Positions 14,296 through 26,300 of a DNA stretch of 64,000 bases are shown piece by piece. The notes below the pieces were generated by a model that worked only from the letters and a program-made list of their open reading frames with translations, was not told the origin of the DNA and did no database searches. The position numbers and the translations under genes are program-made. Numbering within the stretch: the first letter of the stretch is position 1; each line of letters opens with the position of its first letter. This DNA comes from Ptiloglossa arizonensis (taxonomy: Eukaryota > Arthropoda > Insecta > Hymenoptera > Colletidae): the NCBI RefSeq assembly GCF_051014685.1, contig NC_135060.1, positions 7,750,001-7,814,000 on the forward strand, in the 5' to 3' direction.

Positions 14296-14418
14296 GACTC
14301 GAATACAATTTCTACCAATCGGTATATGACAATGGTATTTATATAGATAAATAGTATAGAAGCAACCGAGTGTAACATTGCTCGAACGATACGGTCTAGA
14401 CAATATATCTAACAAAGT
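14296..14418. repeat. Right arm of a 2.3-kb inverted-repeat pair
   Basis: Reverse complement of 12100-12223: it contains CAATTTCTACCAATCGGT and ACGATACGGTCTAGACAATA. Outer similarity continues a few bases past the obvious match (TTTGTT on the left, AACAAA on the right). Confidence 0.75.
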
Positions 14419-14789
14419 TGCAATTCGTCCGGTAAAAAATTACTCGCCACTTTTTCCATCTGGAGAAACGAATCGAACGAATCGAAATAATTTCTGGCCT
14501 CTCGCGGAGAATAAGAATGCCACTACCACCGTACAAAACTACGAATTTTCACAGAAATGCGAAAAATCAACGATTCGAACAATTCAACATTGTACACTCA
14601 CGATCGTCAACACGTGAACGTAAACGTTTCGTACAATCTCGTACAATCTCGTACAATCGCGTAACCGTACGCCCACCGCAGCGGATATTTACGAAACGTG
14701 CATCAACTCTAAGAGTTGTGTAACAATTTTATATCGTGCTTTAGCGACGATTATTCAAAATAGAACATCGCGCGGATAATTCGCTACCC

Positions 14790-15898
14790 GTTCGTGGCGA
14801 CCGCAATCGTCGAGGAACGCGATACTCTGCCATTAGACCGTCATCGTCGTCGTCGTCGTCGTCTTGTCTCTCGTTTTGTCTCTCGTCGCTTGCTCCGTTT
14901 TACGCAATCCCGTTTTTCCAACCCGGAATTACGCAGAGTGTATTTCCGTAGCGGTTTGAAAAAAACCGGGTACCGGGCACACAAGTTTCGTGCCACAAAG
15001 GAATCATTTTCCTTGGTCCGTGGCAGTGGCCGACTCATTCGTATTCAACGTCAGTGGTCATCGGCGTTCAATGCCAATGTGGCATCTGTGGTACTCGAAT
15101 CGGTCGACCATTCTTCGAAGACACACGTTGCATTCGAGAAGGTTGCGGTATCGAAATCGTTCTCGCGATATCGTCCCGTCGGTTTGTCGATCGTACGATA
15201 GGCCTGCACGATCGTGTACACCGGTCCTCTAGCATTTGCTGTTGCGTTCTTGTAGCCGAACACACGTCGAAAGCTTCAGTTCGGCAACGGTATTGTCGCT
15301 CGTATCTCGTGTATTGTTTATACGAACGTTCGTCGCGTGTTCCCTCCACAGATATATTAGTTCGCGGAAGAGCGACGTACACGGACGGATTCTACGCGGT
15401 TGTTTCGTCGAACGGTCGTGGTTCCATTTCAACGATCTCGCGGAGTGTATTCCGTTAATAATTGATCGGCAACCGGACCAATTTATCGCGCGCAAGTGAC
15501 ACGTCGTTCAGGGGACGAAACGTTTGTTAAAATGTGTTTCATATGTTGCCTGCTAATCTCTATGTTCAATTACTTTCTGACCACGACATGAAGAGACACG
15601 TTCGGCAACGAGCATGGGTGTGACGCGAAAACATTTGCCGTACCTGGTGATGGAAGATCGTCGATAAACCCAGCGAACCACCGCGATAATCCTACCGAAG
15701 ATTCTTCGAAATGTTCGGAGACCCGTGAAAATTAAAACTGAAAGTTTGCACGAAGTCTCGGTGAATCGATCGAAGAGATACACGAGGATTCGCGTGGAAG
15801 TTGCGAGTTCCTCGTAAGCGTGTCAGGAGCGATATTTAACGTTCTTTCGGTTGTAGTTGCTCGCGCGAGACTATCGAGTCGAATTACACGGGACGAAA
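14790..15898 (+). promoter_or_regulatory. CpG-rich leader immediately upstream of the first AMPK-gamma coding exon
   Basis: GC/CpG-rich sequence with a (CGT)n run near 14840 leads directly into the first coding exon at 15899. It most likely contains the promoter and/or 5' leader of the long AMPK-gamma transcript. Open frames in it (for example 14794-15201) are Arg/Ser-rich with no recognisable domain and end in stops before 15899, so I do not call them genes. A possible splice acceptor (CGGTTGTAG) ends at 15856, so the leader may be spliced. Confidence 0.35.
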
Positions 15899-16078
15899 AT
15901 GTTGTTCCGTCGACAAACTAGCGAACCGACCGGAAGCGTCGCCAAGAGCCCTAGCCCTAGCTCCATGGCACATAGTACCAGCTCGTCTGGTATTTTGTCA
16001 AGTTGGTACACCAAAATAACGACGAACGTGAAGAAGCGACAGCCGTTCAGTCCAAAGTCTCTGTTGAAGAAGGCGTTG
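15899..16078 (+). CDS. SNF4Agamma: AMPK-gamma first coding exon (60 codons, Ser-rich N-terminus)
   Basis: The exon begins [20 protein letters not shown] and continues Ser/Thr-rich, then basic ([16 protein letters not shown]). It ends in phase 0 at GCGTTG followed by donor GTACTT. The composition (RRQTS and SP sites followed by basic clusters) resembles the disordered, phosphorylatable N-terminal extensions of long AMPK-gamma isoforms. This is compositional resemblance, not a demonstrated homology. It splices in phase to 16929-16977, 850 bp downstream. Confidence 0.7.
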
Positions 16079-17444
16079 GTACTTATTTGAAATTTTCGTT
16101 CTACTTTCGTAACACGTTTAAGCGAGAGAAAAACAAAACAGTAGAAGATCGTGAGATCGATCGAGCACCGTTCGATACTTTCGAATTTGTGCAACGAGTT
16201 CGCGACATGTACTGTTTAAAATAATTAGAGGGTCACCTAAAAGGACTTTATCCTTTGTCGAAGTGTACGATCACTTAGAAACTCGAACGCGTTACCAAAG
16301 ATGGAAATACAGTATGCTTTAAGGGTTGTATTTTTACCTGGATGTTACAGGTGTAAGGGAAGTTCACAGAAATATATTCAGCTTTTTAATTTTGTAAATG
16401 AAAAGTAACTTTTCGCACGAACACACGTAAAACGCGATTGATTATCCTCGAGATAACGAGGATAATTTAAAGTGTTAATTAATAGATAACTCTGGAATAG
16501 ATATGTCTCGTTATGGATTATTTCAGTTTTGACTATTGAGGTCGTTATTTTGAATATTTATTGCGAAATAAGTATTATATGGGCCACGATAGATGTTGTT
16601 GTACAAGGAACTGCAATTTTACTGGAGAAGAAGTGTTACGTCACGAGGATGTAAAGTTCAGTAGCAAATAAAAGCTGAGACGTACTGTACAAGTTAAATA
16701 TTTGGTGATAATAATACTGTATCGAGTATAGGTTCAGAAGCGTGATCTCCTAATTGCTTTGAACAGTATATTGGAATAAAATAACGAGAAAGACAGTCAT
16801 TGCTAAACGATGTTCCGCATCTTCTACGAAACAGAAACAAATATGGCATTTGATCAAATTAACGTTGTACCGGTAAACTCGTTATTTGCACGGAATCGAT
16901 ACTAATTTGTGATTTCAATTTTTCAGCTACCGGTTGTAGATCCGTTCCTGGAGAAAGTATCGCTCTCTGATCTTGGTGAGTTTTATTCTATCAATTTTAT
17001 ACTCCGTTTTCATTCCTCGGGATCGATCTTCTGACACTGACACTTCAAATGTAAATCGATGCATTCGCAGACGTTCAGAGAGTCCACGTTCACGAAGAAT
17101 AATGATAAATAATTTATATCTCGAGATGAATCGTATACAATCTCGACTATATTTCGAATCGATGACACACGCGCGAATATTAAATTATCTTTAACAATTT
17201 AATTAGCATTTTGAGCGCGAGCAGTTTCAGAAGATTCTATGTAAATAATTACAAGTCACTGCGAACGATTAATCTCTTCGGTGGCGAATTCATATATATA
17301 TACAGCGAACGAATGTTGCATCTGATTCTTGACAAATTTAATCACGTATTATTTATTTCATTTCGGATGCAAATATTCCCGAAGAGGTTGAACGTTTCGG
17401 ATACTTTTCGTTTAAGTTTCAAATGAAACGATGTCACAATGTTC

Positions 17445-17497
<53 letters not shown>

Positions 17498-20306
17498 GAT
17501 TTATACGTACAAACGATTAACGTGTTTTAATCACTTCGAAAGTGTGGACGTATTCACTTCACCGAAATTCTGTCATCGAACGCTATATCAGAATTTCTCC
17601 ATCGAGAGAACACAGATTCGATGATAGTATCGTAATTGATTGCTCTTCCGACATTTCGAGTCTTCTTTCTCCGCCGTGTGCATTAGTTTTGTCGTGTTCC
17701 ATCTGGTTTTATTGCTTGCACAATCGAGTACCTCCGGGTGATGAAGTGCTTCCACGAGAGCTTTTCTAGGGAAAGATGAAAGCTGGTAAATCGATGGAGC
17801 GGGTAATGTATTTATAAATAAGTGGTAGTGCGTAGGTAAACGTTATAAAGCGAGACCGAGTATGTTAACAAATCTTTACATTGTATTGGTACACGCGGAC
17901 GAATTGTCCGCGACGATTAATTACTTAGAAATATATAGATTTGCATACGTATAGAATCGGTGGGTATTACAACGTTACACTTTCTACGTTTCGTAGAAAT
18001 CAAATTTTAATTTCATCTCGATCCACAATTTCGTACAAATGTGTTATTCGTAAAATGTTCCATGACACCAGACTTTCTTTCTTGAAACGACATTCTCGAA
18101 ACTGTTGTAATTGATATCTCGAAGGAATCGATCAAAGCGAGCTTAGACTAGAGTACAAGCTTACCAGCAGCAATAACCTATAGTAACGTTTATATTATTA
18201 ATATTTATTTATCGACAATTCAGTATTGTCGATCACATTAGCTGAATTTGTACCGAAAGTTACAGAATCGCAAAAACACTGGCTTAAAAATAGAAAGAAT
18301 TCACATTTATGAACCATTTTGAACATTTTCACGTTCTGAATTTATCTTGGAAGTTATGCTCATCGATAGTAAGACACATTGTGTATTCTAGAGAGAAAGA
18401 AAGATTGATCTTGGAAAGAATCACGAACTATATCGGGTATTCAGTATTGTCGATCACATTAGCTGAATTTGAACCGAAAGTTACAAAATTGCAAAAACAC
18501 TGACTTAAAAATAGAAAGAATTCACATTTGTGAACCATTTTGAACATTTTCACGTTCTGAATTTATCTTGGAAGTTATGCTCACCGATAGTAAGACACAT
18601 TGTGTATTCTAGAGAGAAAGAAAGATTGATCTTGGAAAGAATCACGAACTATATCGGGTATTCAGTATTGTCGATCACATTAGCTGAATTTGAACCGAAA
18701 GTTACAAAATTGCAAAAACACTGACTTAAAAATAGAAAGAATTCACATTTGTGAACCATTTTGAACATTTTCACGTTCTGAATTTATCTTGGAAGTTATG
18801 CTCACCGATAGTAAGACACATTGTGTATTCTAGGGAGAAAGAAAGATTGGTCTTGGAAAGAATTACGAACCGTATCGGGTCAGACGGTTTAGCCTTCGTG
18901 AGACTCGCGACTGATCAAAAGTCCATGTTCTACTTCCTCGTAATACCACATTTCCCGTAATCCAGACTCGATCTTTCTTTCTCCTTGGGGTACAGTGTGT
19001 TCCACAATTGTAGATATAAAATTTAATTCCTTAATAGAATTCGTAAGAGAAGAAAGAAAAAAATCTTACCAAGTATATATATATATATATAGATTTGTAA
19101 ATTGTTTTCGAGATATTCACTTTTACGATTTTCTGAGTCATTGTACCATTACACGTATTGTAAACCAACGGATATCTGGAGAGTTCAGCTTGTCAATTTT
19201 GTGTTATTTTGTTTACATTTTCGGTAGTATAGAGATTCTCACCGAGTGATCGTGTTATTGCAAGGTGATCTAGAATTCATAAGTTTGAGTTTTTCTTTTC
19301 TTTTCTTTTTTGTACAAAGCAAGCTCAAATTTTCGACTAGCAAAATAAACAGTAGAAATTTTATTTTACATGGAAACTTTTGTTAACCAGTTTCTAGGAA
19401 CGTTGAAAGAATTATCACCATTGAGATACAAATACGCGACGAATAGTCATTTCGCGTTTGAACGTGGAAATGTTAACGTTATAAGGTTAGCAATGGATTA
19501 ATAATTGTAGAATTACTCCGTGAAAGGAATCCTTGTTATTGAATAAACGTTTCGATCGTGTAGCTTTCGCGTTCTCTTCCACGATTGTGAACTTCGATTA
19601 TCCAGAAAACACACGATACGATAATCGTTGAATGAAACAGAGCTCCTTGGTTTGCTCTTGATAGTTTCGGGGGAAAGAGATTTTCAATATTGCACAATGA
19701 GTTGTAACGATACAAAAAATTCCTTTCGTGCAATAATCGTTATCGATATAACACAGCTCGCGAACCGAACCTTTCGTATACGTCAATCGTACAAATATAC
19801 GTATTTAATCGTATAAATATAAGTACGTACGTGCACTGCGTAATATAATAGTTTACAAGCATACACGGTTATTGGTAGTTCCTTTATTCTTCGTTAGCGG
19901 TTCGTCCAGTGGTTAAGTTTGCACCTGTAGCTCCGAAATACAGTATATTATTCGAGCCAATTACGCGTTCGTCGAGTGCTCGAAAGTATACGCCGATGTT
20001 GAGTCGAGCGAGTCGAAATCATAATAATCGTCTCCCGGACCGAGAGGAGGCTAGGAGCTTTAAATCAAACCAGGAAACGCTTCCCACGTGCTCAACGATC
20101 CGTTTATGTAGATTCCTCCTTGAAATCATGGGTACAGGGTTCCCCGGTCCTCCTGTACCCTTCCTCTCCTATCTCGCGGGTGTATGGTGCCGATCGATGA
20201 ATTCCCGGGAGGTCCAGCTCTCCCGCGCGCACCGGAAACAGACGGAGGATTCGGAAGGCTGAGAATCAGAGTGAGTGAGTGAGTGAATGAGTGAGTGAAT
20301 GAATGA

Positions 20307-20337
<31 letters not shown>

Positions 20338-23300
20338 GCACGTTGATTCGCGAATAGACGGAACAGAGAAAATAGACAAACGAAGAAAAAGCGGGAGACA
20401 AATCGAGAAACACGAATCGCGAACGGAACGTGTAGCACCGCGAAAGAACAGAGACAAAAGGAGACGAAAGAATCGAATACACAAAATTTATTATAAAACA
20501 CAATAACCAACAGGTAGAACGTAACTTGAAAACAAGACTGAGTTCGTCGAAAACAATTCGATCCCGTTTTTATACTCTCCACTTGTTTTTTTCGCCCAAT
20601 TTCAATCGTTCTTATTACGAAACTCGTCGTAACTGGTTTCGATCGATCGTTTACAATTAACGATGGCTTTGTATCCGGTTACGATCTTCCTGCTTATTCC
20701 GTGAAACATTGTAAATCTCTCCCAGAACGCATTCATTTCGGATAATATTCCCGGGAAGGGTACTGGAATTATACTTTCAAAAGTGTAGTGTGATTCAAAC
20801 AACAACGAAAAAGAAAGAAACAAGAACGATGCAAAGGAAACCTTCAATTTTCTCCAATTGAGTTTACTTCCGAGCTGAATTTTCTAGTTGGACGATTTAA
20901 AAGAGGGAACAAGATACCTCGTTACCGGAGGCTAAGCTTTTAATAAAAGCAAGATTTTAATGGCGTGGAACGGGACCACCGGTAACGTGCAGAAACAACC
21001 GCACGAACTTGTATCTCGTTCTCGAAACGAAAAGAGGACCGCGCGTCGCGGTACAACCTGTACTGTACCGGTCTAGACGAATCGATGGACCTGCAAGGAT
21101 TAGAAAGACAATAGTTCGGAGTAAACGGCGACAGAATGTTGTAGAAAAACGTTGCGTATAGGGGACGAGGAGATGTACACCTCGTTGGATAAACTCGGTT
21201 GTAGGAACGTCGGCAAGATTGCATTCTACGACGCGCGTTCGCGCATTTGTATTTAGGTCTAGGTCATGGGGCGGAGTGCGTTCGATAACACGGGAACTCG
21301 CTAAAGCGAGTAATGGAATTTTTGTACCGCTGGCGTCGTTCGTTCGTTCGTTCGTTCGTATCGAAACATTTTTCCAATATGTTGCCGCGCGTCACAGCGA
21401 AACGTTACGTTAACGGTTCTCTGGAAACGTAAGGCCGATTATGGACTAATTACGTGTATAAAAATGGTAACATTCTGGGGGGAAGTAACGTTCAGATTTC
21501 TACAAGCGACCGATTATTTCGAAATACTCGATTCTTCGGTGTTGGATCGATTTTACGTTGCTTGAAAAGATTCGTCAATTTGGACTGTATAGTTGCGCGA
21601 AATGTTTGAAAACGGTTTGATGAACTTCCAAGTGTTCTCGGATGTTGAACAATGGTGAAATGTTACCGTGTGTATGTGTGAAATTTATAAATTTTCTTAT
21701 TTGTTCGTGAAATTCGTTAATTCTCCGGTTCGTTTTCGTCTGTACATATTTCTAATCGTTCGTGAACAGTTCCTCCGTTCGGAATATGTTTAAACGCGTT
21801 TCCACGTGATTTCCTACAACGTGGTTTACCAAGGGAGTGTTTATTTATATTCTACTTATATAGGTCGAGGTCTAGGTTTTAACCATTGGAAAATGGAATC
21901 GTCCGTCGCTCAAATTTTGCCGGCTAAATTTATCGTGTACGAATAACGCACAAGGGTTGAGCTCTATGGATCGATGTAGATTCGAATAAAATTTGATTTA
22001 CATTCGCGTTATTAAGTATCCACAACCGTTGTTCGTGCGCGTTACTATGCATTTATTATTAGACATCGATTATTCAGAAATCGAAAACGAGAAAAGGAGA
22101 AACTTGGAAGACGAACGATTTCGTATTCGAATCAACATTCGTCCCTAAATCGAAAATAAATTATTATTCGTCGCTGGATTTCGGTATTTTTTCTTTTACC
22201 GATACGAAATGTTGCTCACTTTTGATTTGCATCGCTGGAAAACGGCAATTGCATTTTTAATTCGAGCAAACACGATACAACATCGATGCTGTCGATATTT
22301 GAAAGGTGGAGCACGAGTGGTTCTAAATGAAACCAGTCATTTTGAACAAACTAACTTTGTCAAATCTGTCGAAGCGGTTTACAAGCGATAGATATTTCAC
22401 GTCGAAGGTAAAAGATATTTTATGAAAAATTGTTTCGCTTCTCCCCATCGAAGAAACTTCGATACATCGGACCGCGATAAGTGTCTTAACGGTACAAAGA
22501 AACGTGTATAATGTACTGAACGTAAGATTTATTTAGCAACGTAAAAAACGCTTGCAAGTTTTAAGGCAAAAGTAACCAAATATCTCGGTAAGCTTACATG
22601 AATTATTAATTGTCTTGAATATTACAACCGTGCTGGAGGAAGCAGCCGGTTTTTCTTGATTAATGAAGCTATTAAAACATTTTAACTTGCATCCATTCTA
22701 ATGCCGTGTACGAAGTATTATAAAGTATCAATTATAATATTATAGACAATTTTCAAAGTCGTGTTTCTTCCAACAACGTCGGAAAGTATTCCAAGTTCGA
22801 TCCAATCGATCGATTGGAAAAATAGTTCGCTGAAATTGTCTCAAAAATTGTTTAAAATAATTCAAACTCTGCTCGTTCTAATATCTTGATAAATATTCGA
22901 GTACGGTTTGGATTTAAAATATTCATCTATTGCAATATCTTTGTTTCTCTCATGATTTAACATCGTGTGAAAGGTAGCAAGGAGTTCGTATTTCCGATTA
23001 TACATTTATTAAAATATTTGAAGTTATTCTTGCAATTTCTTCAAATGTTTCGAGTTATTTGCATTCCTGAGTGTTCTAATTTGCATTTGTTCTTATCTCT
23101 TATGAAACTATGGCAAATTCGCGGTCGATTAACTCGCAATTACCCGCAATGAGCGTAGTTAATACCGATTATCCGGTATCATCATCACGAGGAGCTGAAA
23201 CTCGGGGAAGATAAATGAAATCAAAGATTCTATCGATCTCCTCGTTCGAAACTGAAACTATCGAGCATCCACTCGCTGAGAGAAAACTAGATAAAAATTA

Positions 23301-26300
23301 AAGAAAAATTACGGAAGCTCTAGAGCAGTTCGTATACCATTAGTTCAGTAGTTTTCAAACTACGCGAACTTGCACGGCGATACGTATTGAAAACTAATAA
23401 ATACTCAACGAATATTACGTTACAATACCTAATACTTTCACTACAAAGAACATCACCGAGTTAAGTCTATTGGACTTATTGGTAAGACCGAATCCAACCT
23501 TAAACGAAACGTAACTATACTTCATACTGTTCGTGTCAGATAATATTGCTCAACGCGTGAACTGATCATAGATAACAAAGAATCTCCAAACTCCTCGCTA
23601 CACCATTTATTTTATATCCAAACCGCACCTCTACGAACAATTGAATTTTCATCGTAACCCAATACGTGCAATCATCGCAAAGAAGAATAAAACATCTCAG
23701 ATTGTACTCGCTTCGTTCACGATAACAATAAAGAAACATTGCAAAACTCATTTTCCGTTTGATACGGTAAATCCGTAAAGTAAGGATATAAATGCGAAAG
23801 GGGATGAAAATTATACCGGTCGAAGGATAATATTGTGGCGGGAATGGGCCGTGAAAGTTGAGTCGGTTACGGAGAACTTGGGCGGGCGAGGCTGGTCGTT
23901 TCCATTCAGAGGGTTAATTAAACGTTAAATCGTTTAGTTTTAACAATCGTATTAAATAAAACCGTTGGACGGTGAGTTTCGCTCGTGGAAAGATCACCGA
24001 GACACATGCGCGCCGTGAATGGGGAAAGTTTGGGAACCACAGCTCCGTGTGTCCGATCGAAGAGAAAGACCATCGAACCTCGAAATCGAGTTTCCATTTC
24101 TCCGGTGTATACTGTCAAGAAACGAGGGAAACGTGGACACGGAATCGGTATACGTGACGTTGAAGCAAAGATACTCGCGACCCTGTGACCATCGCGTACA
24201 AGAGAGGATCCACTCGGTGGATTAAATATAACGAGGTCGCTGAAAGAGACGACGAGGAGGACCGCGAGAGTATCGGTAACGGGGAGGATTCTGAGTGAAA
24301 ATTCCGTGAACTTGGCGCATTAACGATAAGACGAGGGGTACAAACAATGGAGAAGACCTCACCGCCCTAGTACGACTAGCCACGTACACAACTGTCGGTT
24401 TATGTACACTCGACGATATCGCTTTACGTACCATTTGCGCGTGACTCGGGTAACACCGGTACAGGACGTTTCGAAAACAGTGTCGCGAAATTGATCGGTG
24501 TGCTCGTCTCCGACACACCTCGAATCCCATCGAAACGATCCGCGAGCGAACCTCTTGTTCCCGAGATACAACGGTTTACCTTTCGGTGTAAACGTGGCTT
24601 ACAGTAATTGCTCGAATAATCGGAAGAAGTGATTTAACGCTCGATACCGAGGAGCGAACACCACACGACACTGAACGTGATTCGATGGAATTTCGACGTA
24701 TCGATCTCGTTTTGGTGAATCTTCGAAGGATACTTACCATAAACGCGTAAGATTGCGACGAATCGAGCTCGGTGGTGCGTTTCACTTTGGAATCGAACGT
24801 ATCACGAAAAGTGAAGAGAATCTCGTTCGGAACGTATCGAAGAGGAAATTCGAAACTTTATTTTCGTTCGAATGTTAAATTGTCGAAAATCGGTAATAGT
24901 GTCTATTGGTGTAGGTAGTCGCGTTACGAGTTGGAATATTTTCAATGTATCCTCAATCTCGTTGCGCGACGCACTAGAATCCGTGTTCTCGGTTCCACAT
25001 TGTTTGAAACTACGGCCTAGAACGCGTTATTGATTTTCAAGGAAGTCTAAAACGGAAAAAAGTTCAAAGGGATTCGAGTCGAGCGATGAAGGCGGTTATT
25101 GGCCCATCCGGATCCACCGCGACGTTTTTCATCCGAAATGTCCTCGTAATTTTCCATACCGGTGTGTTTTGAACGCGTTGAGATTTACACATCGATCGCG
25201 TAACCGGGACGAGAATTTCACGGACTTGTACCGATTCGGACGTCGTACTTGTAACCGTGGTGCGAAGTGCTCGTTGGTTTCCAACGATTCCATTTTAGGA
25301 ATACGCTGTACGTGTACACGTACACCTCTACATAGGTTGTAGTGTTTCCCACTCGTTCTCGCTGTTTTTCGCTCGCACTCATTGTTCTTCGGCCGGTTCC
25401 ATTGTTCTTCGTTCGCTTTAACGATTCTTCACTTTCGTTCCGAATCTATACAAAGGCGCGCGAGTCAAAGGGATAACGGCGATTAAATTTCACCTACCTG
25501 TCTCGGAATTTGTCGCAGCCGGGTCAGAAGTCTCGATGCACCGTCGATGAACGACACACTACGAGCGTCATTCGCGCTCGGTAGCACCGGTCGATTATTT
25601 TTCGATTCATCGTGCGCCGGTAAAGTTTCATTAAGATTAGCGTGCAACGCTTAATGCGATTATCTTGTAAGTTGTATCAGAGATACCGTAGTTGTGTCAT
25701 CGTGCGCTATACGCGGCGCGAAGTGTCCTTCGGTGTGTCATCTGCGTCATCGAGTTATCGACGCGCAACGAATTCGACGTTCGGATCGGGCATTCGCATC
25801 CGAAGTGTTCGGTCGCGTTGAAAAAAAAAAAAAGGGGAAATTCGTTTATGGAGAATGTGGGTCTGGGTCGCGGTACGTGCCGCGTTCGATAGCACTACGG
25901 TCGTGAAACATCCCCTTTAACTGCACACCGAATGCGAGGCATGCGCCATACGTTAGGAAATAATTTATGCAAATTCAATCGCCGTTCATTCGACGGTCCA
26001 CGGCATCGGGAAACGCGGAATTGCCGCGACCTCGATCAAATCTCGCAACGTCTCGCGGAAATCTTTTCTTTTCGCCGTGCTACGGCGCTTGAACGAGGCG
26101 AAATCATTTTTTCAAGAAGCGCTGTAAATATAAAATCGTACACGATGCCAAGTACGTGATGCAACCGTGTCACCTGTTGCAATTCTCGAAAGCAGATTAG
26201 GTTCTCGTACCTTATGAATCGCGAGAGGCCGCTGAGAGATCCTTCTGTTTGAATTATTTTACAAATAAGTGTTACAAAGTAATGACTTTATAAATTGTAT

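Larger units (their letters stand above)
1..15898. other. Upstream noncoding region (5' flank or 5'UTR introns of SNF4Agamma)
   Basis: No reading frame here has recognisable domains or a run of phase-compatible splice sites. The longest open frames (for example 9526-10185 and 7331-7873, plus strand) are low-complexity Arg/Ser/Phe translations expected from CGAA- and TTCG-rich DNA. The region holds repeats listed separately (a MITE at 2.6 kb, duplications at 6, 8.9 and 11.9 kb, inverted repeats at 12.1 and 14.3 kb) and a CpG-rich promoter-like stretch. Untranslated first exons of the AMPK-gamma gene could lie here, but the sequence alone does not fix them. Confidence 0.5.

Noticed and set aside
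14794..15201. 135-codon ORF just upstream of the first AMPK-gamma exon
   Set aside because: It terminates in a stop well before 15899, is Arg/Ser-rich and contains a translated (CGT)n run; more likely leader or promoter DNA.
17447..17496. Poly(A) run as the tail of a processed pseudogene
   Set aside because: No retrocopied coding sequence, AATAAA or target duplication is visible upstream.
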